DNA from: Hydrogenophilales bacterium
GTDB taxonomy: Bacteria; Pseudomonadota; Gammaproteobacteria; Burkholderiales; Thiobacteraceae
Assembly: GCA_016235775.1 (NCBI GenBank)
Contig: JACRIU010000127.1
Coordinates: forward strand, 1 to 64,000
Length of the DNA stretch: 64,000 nt
Reading direction: 5' to 3'
A program made the position numbers and the translations under genes. Shown piece by piece: positions 9,866 to 17,794 of this stretch; the first letter of the stretch is position 1; every line of letters begins with the position of its first letter. The notes below the pieces were generated by a model. That model made no database searches. It was not told the DNA's origin and worked only from the letters and a program-made list of their open reading frames with translations.

Positions 9866-10205
9866 GTTTGGAGATTTGCCATCCCAAGGCAGGCAAATCC
9901 GCTTGAATGGTTTTCCAGACGATTTCCAAATCCACTTTGGGATAACCATGCGCGACACGATTCCGCATCGCATAGATAACTTCCCAAGGAATCTCTGCAT
10001 GCCGCGCTGCAAATACCGGATCGTTTCGCTCGATATTTCTGGCGGCTTCGCCGATGATTTCGATATTGCGGATAACGGCATCCTGCACCAACTCATTTTC
10101 CAGGAAAGCCACTTCCGACATATCGTCGGTGTAGCGTTTGATCCGCTGGATCGCTTGGGCAATATGTTCAAGATAGTCCGCCACGCGGATTGAGTCTTGA
10201 GTCAT
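9849..10205 (-). CDS. hepT: HEPN-family toxin HepT (ribonuclease of HEPN/MNT toxin-antitoxin)
   Basis: 118 residues, typical of the DUF86/HepT family. The signature RX4HXY is present as RNRVAHGY near residue 80; the Arg and His are the RNase catalytic residues of HEPN toxins, and the Tyr is the residue AMPylated by the partner antitoxin in characterised pairs. EIIGEAARNIE is also typical. The start codon overlaps the stop of the upstream nucleotidyltransferase gene by 4 bases (ATGA), so the two are co-translated. The pair sits alone between glycan genes, which suggests acquisition as a small module. Confidence 0.9.
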   Translation of the reverse strand: MTQDSIRVADYLEHIAQAIQRIKRYTDDMSEVAFLENELVQDAVIRNIEIIGEAARNIERNDPVFAARHAEIPWEVIYAMRNRVAHGYPKVDLEIVWKTIQADLPALGWQISKLTPPP

Positions 10206-10492
10206 ACCGGCTCAGCCTCGGCAAGCACCTGACTCCGAAACTTGTCCGGCAAGGCATTAGGGGTTAATACATCGACGGAAACACCCAAAAGCCGTTCTAG
10301 CGCCACTTGGATTGCTGCTATGTCCATCAACGTCGTTTCTGAAGTTGGATCGACTAGCAAATCTAGATCGCTATCGTCGCCGTCAACGCCGCGCAGAACA
10401 GAGCCAAACACCCTCGCATTATGTGCGCGGTGCTGAAGAACGACACGACGAATATCGTCACGGTGGGCGCTGAGAGCTTCTGAGGGTTTCAT
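10202..10492 (-). CDS. mntA: MNT-family antitoxin MntA (minimal nucleotidyltransferase)
   Basis: 96 residues. The nucleotidyltransferase signature GS-X10-DXD is complete (GSVLRGVDGDDSDLD near residues 30-44), with a later acidic residue in SVDVLTP. In studied MntA-HepT pairs this protein adds AMP to the tyrosine of the HepT RX4HXY motif and so neutralises the RNase. It lies first in the two-gene operon, as usual, with a 4-base ATGA overlap to hepT. A palindromic repeat (10588-10682) lies just upstream. No autoregulatory operator was recognised. Confidence 0.9.
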   Translation of the reverse strand: MKPSEALSAHRDDIRRVVLQHRAHNARVFGSVLRGVDGDDSDLDLLVDPTSETTLMDIAAIQVALERLLGVSVDVLTPNALPDKFRSQVLAEAEPV

Positions 10493-10587
10493 TTTGCTTT
10501 ACTGAGCCTGGAATGGGGCAAGGGTAACCATGTTTTTGCCTATATACAAACGAATTATTGAGCATTTCATAACTCATGACACGCTTC

Positions 10588-10682
10588 AAATTCCCCCACC
10601 CCCCCTTTTGCAAAAGGGGGGCCTCGGGACGCTGCTTGGAGCGGGCTCCTCCCTTTAACAAAGGGAGGCTGGGAGGGATTTT
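10588..10682. repeat. Palindromic intergenic repeat (CCCCCTTT family)
   Basis: Two hairpins in tandem: CCCCCCCTTTTGCAAAAGGGGGGC and CTCCCTTTAACAAAGGGAGGC, together bounded by AAATTCCCCC and GGGAGGGATTTT, so the whole element is also an outer inverted repeat. It resembles the element at 3131-3280. It lies between the leftward TPR-glycosyltransferase stop side and the mntA start side of the 10493-10756 gap, which holds no gene. Confidence 0.65.
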
Positions 10683-10756
10683 GTGAACATGTTTGTCATG
10701 AATGATGAAAAGATTAATAAGTGTATTCGGCGAAGCCGGGAGTTTACCCAACTGAG

Positions 10757-12835
10757 TTAAGCCACCAAGCGCGACATCAGCCGTTTCAGGCGCTGTTCGT
10801 AGTAACTCACCTCCAGCCCCTGGTTTCGGGCGACTTCGAAAAACTCCGCGCCGATTTTGGGCAGGATGTATTCCTTGCGGCCCAGTGCAATTTTCAAATC
10901 AGCCAGCGCTTCGCTTGCCCGGCCGGCGTGCAAATTGAGAATCGCGCGCAATGTCCATGACGGTACGAATTCGGTCTCCGGCGTCATGTGCTGCGTCAGC
11001 AGCGCCAACGCATCCGTGGTCTTGCCTTCGGCAAGCAGGATGTTGCTCTGGTAATACACCACGCTTTCGCGAATCAGCTTTTCGATCTGGCGCAAGTGCT
11101 TGGCGTCAGGCGCTTTGCGGTAAGACACCATCTCTTCCATCATGCGGTCGTAGTCGAAAAGCCCATCCTGAAACTCGCGCCAGAACAAAATATCGTTCGC
11201 GTCATAGCGCAATTGGGGATTGGCCTGAATCGCCTCGAACACCGCCTTGGCCGATTGCAATTCATTCAGCTCAAAGCATAAGCGGCCCAGATTGAACCAA
11301 GCCGCCAGGCGATCGGGATAGGTTTCCGTTAAGCCCTGGTAGGTGATGGCCGCGACATGCAACAGGGATTGCCCCACCTCTGCTTGCTCGAAATTCGATT
11401 TTTCCAAAGTGATATAGCTATACAAAAATGATTCGCCCAGCGCATCTTGATGCGCATATTCCATCGATGCGGATAAGCCTTGACGGAACCGATCCTGCAA
11501 ATTCATGAGCGAGGATAGCTCGGGAAAGTGAAACCGGATGCGCCAAGGCGAGCGGCTGGGGTAACGAATTTTGGAGAACAGCGGATCAATTTGCGTCTTG
11601 GGCGTTTTCTCGATCCCGGCCACGCAATTGACCAGAAAGTGCAAATACAGCCGCGCGCATTTCTTGAAATCAAACAGACGATGCACTTTTTCGCTGCCGC
11701 GCCGCGCGGCTTGCGCGTAGCGCGTATCCCACTGCTCGATCACCCGCTCCAGCACTTCGATGTGATTGCTCTCATTGAAGGGCACGGCGCCCTCATCCTC
11801 CGAGAGAAAGAGACTGATCTCGCCGCCTTCCTGCACCAGTGCGCAGGCGCCGACGCTGAGCGCCTCCACCGCGCGCCCGTTCAGCGCCCCCCAGCGATTG
11901 ACATAAGTAAACGTGGTTTTTGCGCGGGACAAGGCGCGGAAGTATTCCTTGGGCGTCAGAAAGCCCTGATTGACCACGATCCGGTATCGGTCCGGCATCT
12001 GCGTGATATCGAAAATGCGTTGCGACTTGCCGTGGGTATTGGTAAACGGCGTTCCCGAAAGGAAGACATCGATATCCTTGGCAACTTCACTTGCCTGCGC
12101 CTTGGCGATATCGACGCCTAACAGCAAGGGGAAAACAAAAGTCGGCACGCGCGACAACTGTGAGAGGTCGTCGTAATCCGCGCTGCCGAGCGCGATCATC
12201 GCGTCCATCAGCGGCAGGTAGTGATAGCAGTGATGAATGTGCCGGTCGTAATCCTGCGAATGACCGATGACCGGGAACGGCGCGTTCTCGATGCCGATCG
12301 GCGGCGGGTTATCTTCCAGCAGATGCGATACGAAAAAATCCGGCGTCCAGCCTTTGGGCAGGCTTTCCAACACCTCGTCCAGGGTGCTCGCGTAATTGAT
12401 GATGATGTCGGCCAAGGGCGAATAGCCGACCGTAATCAGATCGACGTAGGGAATTTCGCGCAGCGCCCCGACGATATCGTAGTCCGGACAGGCCGGGTCC
12501 TCGCGGCCTTGAAACAGAATGCGAATCGCTGGGCGTTCGATAAAAGCCAACAGCCGCTGAGCCACCCGCCCGAATTGCGGATCGGCAAGCAAACCGCGCA
12601 ACCCTGCCAGCGCTTCTTGCATCCGGTCCAGCCCCCAATAGGCGTACGCAGAATGGTAGCGCGCCCGCGCGCCGGGCAACCGGCCGATCAAGGCGAGGCC
12701 CTCTTCCAATGCGCCGACCAAAACAAGCGCGCAGCCGCGGAGTTCGTCCGATTCCGCGACACGGGCGGCTTTTGAATAGTCGCCCGCAGAGAATGCCTGT
12801 TCGGCGAGCATGTCGTTTGTCGGCAAAGGGGGCAT
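10757..12835 (-). CDS. TPR protein with embedded CgeB-like glycosyltransferase domain
   Basis: 692 residues. After a short helical-repeat segment (1-110), residues about 110-400 form a CgeB/GT-B-like domain: IRILFQGREDPACPDYDIVG, IDVFLSGTPFTNTHGK, YFRALSRAKTTFTYVNRWG and NGRAVEALSVGACALVQEGG, the last matching the E-A-L-x-x-G nucleotide-sugar motif. The C-terminal 250 residues are TPR-like helical repeats (AAWFNLGRLCFELNELQSAKAVFEAI). It is the last gene of the long leftward operon and starts 3 bases after the stop of the sulfotransferase-like gene. It is probably a glycan-building glycosyltransferase; donor unknown. Confidence 0.75.
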   Translation of the reverse strand: MPPLPTNDMLAEQAFSAGDYSKAARVAESDELRGCALVLVGALEEGLALIGRLPGARARYHSAYAYWGLDRMQEALAGLRGLLADPQFGRVAQRLLAFIERPAIRILFQGREDPACPDYDIVGALREIPYVDLITVGYSPLADIIINYASTLDEVLESLPKGWTPDFFVSHLLEDNPPPIGIENAPFPVIGHSQDYDRHIHHCYHYLPLMDAMIALGSADYDDLSQLSRVPTFVFPLLLGVDIAKAQASEVAKDIDVFLSGTPFTNTHGKSQRIFDITQMPDRYRIVVNQGFLTPKEYFRALSRAKTTFTYVNRWGALNGRAVEALSVGACALVQEGGEISLFLSEDEGAVPFNESNHIEVLERVIEQWDTRYAQAARRGSEKVHRLFDFKKCARLYLHFLVNCVAGIEKTPKTQIDPLFSKIRYPSRSPWRIRFHFPELSSLMNLQDRFRQGLSASMEYAHQDALGESFLYSYITLEKSNFEQAEVGQSLLHVAAITYQGLTETYPDRLAAWFNLGRLCFELNELQSAKAVFEAIQANPQLRYDANDILFWREFQDGLFDYDRMMEEMVSYRKAPDAKHLRQIEKLIRESVVYYQSNILLAEGKTTDALALLTQHMTPETEFVPSWTLRAILNLHAGRASEALADLKIALGRKEYILPKIGAEFFEVARNQGLEVSYYEQRLKRLMSRLVA

Positions 12836-12838
12836 GGA

Positions 12839-13927
12839 TTACGGCGCAGGGGCTGCTGTCAAGCCGCTCGCCGAGCGGATGTCTTCGATCGAGACCTGAA
12901 CGTCGAGTCGAGCGAATACATCCTGCATTGCGTTGTAAATCGTAGGCATCACCAGGAAATAGCTGTTGAGCAAACAAAACAGATCGAAAGCCGCCTTTCT
13001 TTGAGCCGCGTGTCCCTCAGCGAGCGGCAAAATTGACTCAACCCACTCATACGCCTGAAAAAATATTGCCGTCCAGGCGCGCTCCAGGCTCGTAGCCGAA
13101 AATACATTCGCTGCGCCCAGAATGGATCTGCGCACCATGTCTGCATCACCGTATTGATCGAGCCGCCGGATCTTTTGGAGTAGCCCATGCAGCACGCCGG
13201 ACATTTCCGACAATACTCGCGGCATCTTGCGCGCCGCTTCTGCGTAGTTGTAGATTGAATCGATTTCATACCCTTGTAGGTGCATGAAGTAATTGGCCGG
13301 GCCATCCATCAAATCCAACTGCAAGCGGCTATGCGTTCCCTTCCATTCGCCCGATGCGCGGGGCGAAAACCAGAAATCCCGAAATAGTTTGTCAGGAATC
13401 AGTGCATGGCTCGGAGCCTCAACGGTTGCAGCGATCGCTTGGGAAACTTGCTCTTGAGTGCGCTCGAATCCGAGAAAGGCAACCACGCGTGAAACAGCCG
13501 CTTCAGGGTTTTGGCAGATATCCTCGAGGCGAACAATATGGACGTCCATCACGTCCGCCATCGTCATCCAGAATAGACTGAAATAGGCGTAGGCATCCGC
13601 AGGTGATAGTTTGAGGAGGCCAGGAGTAGTAACTGACCATGCCTGTTGATTGAACAGATATTCCTCGTAACTTACCCTGGTCTGGCGCTGCGCCTGATAG
13701 AGCGCATAGATGGCATCGCGCGGATCGCGTATCAGCAAGACGGTGCGGCGCTCGGGATGGCCGGCCCAGTCCAGGCGAGATCCCCATAACACAGAATGTT
13801 CTACGCAGCCGGCCTCAAATTCTCCGCTCGTCATTTGAATACCCAGATCAAGCAGAACATTCACCAGCCACGGCAGGCCACAGGCGAATGGGGGTGAAAC
13901 GATCTGGCCGGTGATTTTTTGCTTCAT
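12839..13927 (-). CDS. Sulfotransferase-fold protein
   Basis: 362 residues. The segment TVLLIRDPRDAIYALYQAQR near residues 62-82 matches the 3'-phosphate-binding motif of PAPS-dependent sulfotransferases (R-x-P-x-D-x-x-x-S-like), and HIVRLEDICQNPEAAVSRVVAFLGF is the usual downstream R-x-E-D-L segment. The N-terminal 5'-PSB loop is poor (SPPFACGLPWLVNVLLDLG lacks the usual PxxGT/S), so catalysis is uncertain. The C-terminal 130 residues match nothing I recognise. It sits in the operon between mtnA and the TPR-glycosyltransferase. The donor could be PAPS or another 3'-phosphonucleotide (see findings). Confidence 0.7.
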   Translation of the reverse strand: MKQKITGQIVSPPFACGLPWLVNVLLDLGIQMTSGEFEAGCVEHSVLWGSRLDWAGHPERRTVLLIRDPRDAIYALYQAQRQTRVSYEEYLFNQQAWSVTTPGLLKLSPADAYAYFSLFWMTMADVMDVHIVRLEDICQNPEAAVSRVVAFLGFERTQEQVSQAIAATVEAPSHALIPDKLFRDFWFSPRASGEWKGTHSRLQLDLMDGPANYFMHLQGYEIDSIYNYAEAARKMPRVLSEMSGVLHGLLQKIRRLDQYGDADMVRRSILGAANVFSATSLERAWTAIFFQAYEWVESILPLAEGHAAQRKAAFDLFCLLNSYFLVMPTIYNAMQDVFARLDVQVSIEDIRSASGLTAAPAP

Positions 13928-13954
13928 AAAATAAACGCGATCGCTGCAATCAAA

Positions 13955-15004
13955 TCAGCTTGAAAACAGCTTTGCGATCTTTTCCGAATTGGGTGACAAC
14001 ACTACGCCCTTCTCGGTAATCAGTCCGGTGACTAAATCTGCCGGCGTCACGTCAAAAGCCGGATTGCGTATTGCGACCCCCGGCGCCGCCCACTGGCAAT
14101 CGCGGAAGCCGCTGACCTCTTCCGGCGCGCGCTCTTCAATCGGAATATCCGCGCCGCTGGCGATCGAACGATCGATGGTCGAGAGCGGGCAGGCGACGTA
14201 GAACGGAATGCCGTGGCGCCGCGCCAGTACCGCGACCATGTAGGTGCCAATTTTATTTGCGACGTCGCCGTTGGCCGCCACCCGGTCGGTTCCCACCACG
14301 ACGGCGTCTACTTCACCCTTGCTCATCAGATAGCCCGACATGTTGTCGGTAATCAGCGTGACAGGAATGTTCTCCTGCACCATCTCCCAGGCAGTCAAGC
14401 GAGCGCCTTGCAAAAATGGCCGCGTCTCGTCGGCGATAACAGAGACCTGCTTGCCCTGCGCCTTTGCCGACCGGATGACGCCCAGCGCCGTGCCCCACCC
14501 TGCCGTGGCGAGCGCACCGGCGTTGCAATGCGTCAATACGCGCGCGCCGTCCTTCAACAACGCGGCGCCAAAATCGCCCATCGCCCGGTTGATGCGAATA
14601 TCCTCGGCTGAAATCTCGTGCGCTTCCTGGAGCAAGCGCCCTGCAATTTGCAATGGCTCCGCAGTGCCCATGCTCGCCCATACGCCACGCATTCTTTCTA
14701 GCGCCCAGAATAGGTTTACCGCGGTGGGGCGGCTCTCTGCTAATGATTTGAATCCAAGATCGAGCTTTTCCGCAAAGCCGGCCAGCGTGTCTTCGCGCAA
14801 CCGCAAAGCCTCAAGCGCGACGCCATAGGCTGCCGCACAGCCGATGGCCGGCGCACCGCGCACGACCATGCTGCGTATGCCCTCCGCGACGCTGGCTGCG
14901 CAATCGTAGGCGATGTAATCGAAGCGCCCGGGCAGGATGCGCTGGTCGATCATTTCGAGCTTGTTGTAACGCCACCTTAAGGTCTCAATACCGGTCATGT
15001 TCAT
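13955..15004 (-). CDS. mtnA: S-methyl-5-thioribose-1-phosphate isomerase (MtnA)
   Basis: About 349 residues, normal for MtnA. The enzyme converts methylthioribose-1-P to methylthioribulose-1-P in methionine salvage. The catalytic cysteine motif THCNAGALATAGWGTALG and the catalytic aspartate motif GTDRVAANGDVANKIGT are intact, as is VVRGAPAIGCAAAYG. The ORF track extends to 15055, but the ATG at 15004 overlaps the stop of the upstream gene as ATGA, and the protein then begins MNMTGIETLRW as in homologues. It is unusual to find mtnA embedded in a glycan-decoration operon; a phosphorylase for the preceding step is at 41643. It may isomerise another aldose-1-phosphate for the pathway, but the sequence cannot tell. 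Confidence 0.93.
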   Translation of the reverse strand: MNMTGIETLRWRYNKLEMIDQRILPGRFDYIAYDCAASVAEGIRSMVVRGAPAIGCAAAYGVALEALRLREDTLAGFAEKLDLGFKSLAESRPTAVNLFWALERMRGVWASMGTAEPLQIAGRLLQEAHEISAEDIRINRAMGDFGAALLKDGARVLTHCNAGALATAGWGTALGVIRSAKAQGKQVSVIADETRPFLQGARLTAWEMVQENIPVTLITDNMSGYLMSKGEVDAVVVGTDRVAANGDVANKIGTYMVAVLARRHGIPFYVACPLSTIDRSIASGADIPIEERAPEEVSGFRDCQWAAPGVAIRNPAFDVTPADLVTGLITEKGVVLSPNSEKIAKLFSS

Positions 15005-17760
15005 TTCGATTGTTGTAACTGTTGAATAGCGGCGCGCACAGTGTTGGGGTCGCATCCCAGTATGAGCGCACCAGGATGCTCGATATCCAGCGTGGACCAG
15101 TCGACATGCGGTGTACTTGGCGGCACGCCAAAGAATTTGCCGCGATAGCGCACGATGTTGTGACCAAGAAAGTTGTACTCCACCGCGATCGGCGTCTCAT
15201 CAAACCGCACGGGCGCGAGTTGCAGCGGCCGGCGCCGATACGCTGCGGCGTGGCGCGAATATCGCAAAGGATCGGCGGCGGAGTGATCGTCATAGCCGAA
15301 AGCCTCAAGATAATCCTTTGGTAATGCGTCGAGTTTGGCGCGTGCCGCCGCAGTAAGATTGGTGTGGTGCGCGCCAATCTGTCCGGCGTGAAAGGTTGCA
15401 GCATTTTTATTGAACACCAGATCGCCAAAATCGCGGGCGTTGCCGTCCACATGCAACTTGATCTGAAGCGACCAGATCAAGCGTGTTTGTGTTTCAACAT
15501 CGCCGCCGCCATTGGGGCCGATCAATTCCTCGAATGAAAGCGGCACGACATTGGGAAACGAGAGCCAAGGCACAAATCCGCCTACCCGTTCGCGCAGTGA
15601 GCCCAACAACCAAGGGTCGTCGATCAAGCGCAGCAGTCTTTCCTCGTACGACAAACCGGCGAAGTAGCCTTCGAACGCCGTGTTGCCATCGCGGTGATAG
15701 TAGTTCGCTTCGGAAACTACGATATCGAGCGGATGGCGATAGATAAACAATGTGGGCGTGTGCGGAAAGGGATGGTGTCTGTTGCCAAACGGGGCACGTC
15801 GCACAGTATCGATAAAGAAATCGCGCGCCGAAGTGTGGGAATTGGAGTATTCCACGCAATACCAACTGCCGGGGAGCGGCCTATCGGGCAATTCAATGCC
15901 CGCATCGTAGCCAAATGCCTGGACTAGCTCATATAAAAGATGCGTACCGGCCTTGGGAATCGAAATAAGAAATAGTGGCTGGTTGCGAAAGTGGCGTTCG
16001 GTGACCGGCGCGACCACCACACCGTCTTCGAGATCGACGAATTCCATTAAGGCATTCGATACCGCTTCGCCGCCGGGTTGGAACAACAGATAAGCATCCA
16101 GCGTCTGCCCCTCAGCTGGCTGCACTGCTCCACCCAATTCAGCACAGAGCAATTGCGGCGCGAAAAATGTCGCGCCGCTCGTCGCCACAGCAGGGCGTCG
16201 GAGAAACTCCGCAATCTCCGCCCCTCTCCCGCTCACACGCACGCGCTTGCGCGGACTTTGCAGCGCAACCAGTTGCAGCAAAACGTTTTCCATCTCCGCC
16301 TGGTTGTGGATGAAGTGCAGTTCAAGTTGTTTGGTCATGAGCTTGGGTTCGGCCTGGCTGGTGCTAAATTTATCGGCAACGTTGCATGGCGCTACAGTGT
16401 TTTTTAATTCCTTTTGAATCAATGCACTGGACGATTGAATCGCCTGTTCGAGCGGTGCACCCAGCGTTGATCCGTGCTTGTGCGCTAGACCTGCTAAGGC
16501 ATGCAAGCTCGCGTCGCGGGCAGTAAACGGCTCCGCCAGAAAGTCAGCCAAAAAGGCGTTCAATTCCGCCACGGCCTGTTCGGCGGCATCCCACACCCGG
16601 TACATCAGGGCATCGTCGGTGAAAATCGAACGCTCTACCTGGGTGTGTTCGCGCCAGTCATAGCGTTTGAACAGAAACTTGTCAGACACCAAATTGGATT
16701 TATTGAAGGCGAAGGTGAATAAATCCTGATCCGGGAAATCCCGATACACCTCGCCCCGGTCAAGATAGGCCTGCACCGCACGTTGGAATGGCGTGTAGGT
16801 CTGCGGGTCAAGATATTCCAAGTGGCCATAGCCGAGTTGCGCCATATAGGGCTCGATGCCATAAGACTTGGCCATTTCGATATGCGCGTTGGTCACACTA
16901 TAACGCCAATCGCCGATCTTGCCGTGCCCGGCTCGGTAATTGTGTTTGTGGTGGCCAGTGAGGTTCACATGATCGAGCCGGGCCCAGATATCCTGAGCGA
17001 CGGCCGTGTCGATGGCGATACCGGCATCGTGCGCCACATGCAGAATGGTTGGCACCGGATTGGAAATCAGATCCTCCCAGCGCATCAGGCTATAGCCGTC
17101 CTTGTGTTGAACGAAGTCCTCCAGATACGCGGTGAGATACTTGAGCAGCCCCTCGTAAAAATCCAAATCGGTAAATTTGTAAATCGCCAGGTTTTGCCGG
17201 ATGGAGTCGTTGTCCTCTTCCGGCGGGACAAACTTTTGAATGTATTCGCTCGCCAGCGCATTAATCGAATGAATCGCGGAATTGATGATGCCAATAGGAT
17301 GCCGCACTGAAGCGAACTTGGCGTAATCGGCATAACCGGGATGGTGAAGCCACAGGCCCGGATTTTCATGAGAGTGCAGAACCGGGTCGATGTCGAGTAA
17401 CTGACGCGGGTGTGAGGTTACCAGCGTGAAATCGCCCATTCCCCGAACACCAATGTACTTTCGGAAACAAGCAAACTCGGGGTTGTCCTTCTTCAGCCAC
17501 TTTGGCCCACCAGGAAGGTAGCGAAAGTTTGGGTTGAACAGTAAATCGTTTGTGATGCCTTCCTTAGCGAAGGTATTCACCACGCTATTGCTCATGTGGG
17601 AACCAATATGCTCAATGAAGTGCCGCAGCAAGGTGAGTTGAAAATCGCCCTTCACGCGGGTGTAGGGCAAGAGGTTCATGATCACGCTGATCAAGAGCGT
17701 GAAACCACTACGTGGCGCGCCGACAACAAGCGGCTTGAATTGTTTGAGCTTTAATCCCAT
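15001..17760 (-). CDS. Protein with two sulfotransferase-fold domains
   Basis: 919 residues. The N-terminal domain opens with KPLVVGAPRSGFTLLISVIM, a 5'-phosphosulfate-binding-type P-loop, followed near residue 150 by FASVRHPIGIINSAIHS, a 3'-phosphate-binding-type motif. A second domain begins near residue 590 with LFLISIPKAGTHLLYELVQ and continues with PTLFIYRHPLDIVVSEANYY near 668; both motifs are better conserved there than in the first domain. The last 70 residues (EYNFLGHNIVRYRGKFFGVP) form a small tail with no function I can assign. Its stop overlaps the mtnA start (ATGA). It probably transfers a group from a 3'-phosphonucleotide donor to a glycan; the bifunctional layout suggests two acceptor sites. 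Confidence 0.78.
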   Translation of the reverse strand: MGLKLKQFKPLVVGAPRSGFTLLISVIMNLLPYTRVKGDFQLTLLRHFIEHIGSHMSNSVVNTFAKEGITNDLLFNPNFRYLPGGPKWLKKDNPEFACFRKYIGVRGMGDFTLVTSHPRQLLDIDPVLHSHENPGLWLHHPGYADYAKFASVRHPIGIINSAIHSINALASEYIQKFVPPEEDNDSIRQNLAIYKFTDLDFYEGLLKYLTAYLEDFVQHKDGYSLMRWEDLISNPVPTILHVAHDAGIAIDTAVAQDIWARLDHVNLTGHHKHNYRAGHGKIGDWRYSVTNAHIEMAKSYGIEPYMAQLGYGHLEYLDPQTYTPFQRAVQAYLDRGEVYRDFPDQDLFTFAFNKSNLVSDKFLFKRYDWREHTQVERSIFTDDALMYRVWDAAEQAVAELNAFLADFLAEPFTARDASLHALAGLAHKHGSTLGAPLEQAIQSSSALIQKELKNTVAPCNVADKFSTSQAEPKLMTKQLELHFIHNQAEMENVLLQLVALQSPRKRVRVSGRGAEIAEFLRRPAVATSGATFFAPQLLCAELGGAVQPAEGQTLDAYLLFQPGGEAVSNALMEFVDLEDGVVVAPVTERHFRNQPLFLISIPKAGTHLLYELVQAFGYDAGIELPDRPLPGSWYCVEYSNSHTSARDFFIDTVRRAPFGNRHHPFPHTPTLFIYRHPLDIVVSEANYYHRDGNTAFEGYFAGLSYEERLLRLIDDPWLLGSLRERVGGFVPWLSFPNVVPLSFEELIGPNGGGDVETQTRLIWSLQIKLHVDGNARDFGDLVFNKNAATFHAGQIGAHHTNLTAAARAKLDALPKDYLEAFGYDDHSAADPLRYSRHAAAYRRRPLQLAPVRFDETPIAVEYNFLGHNIVRYRGKFFGVPPSTPHVDWSTLDIEHPGALILGCDPNTVRAAIQQLQQSK

Positions 17761-17794
17761 GGGGGAGCACCCTCAGATGGACATGTCGCTGCCA

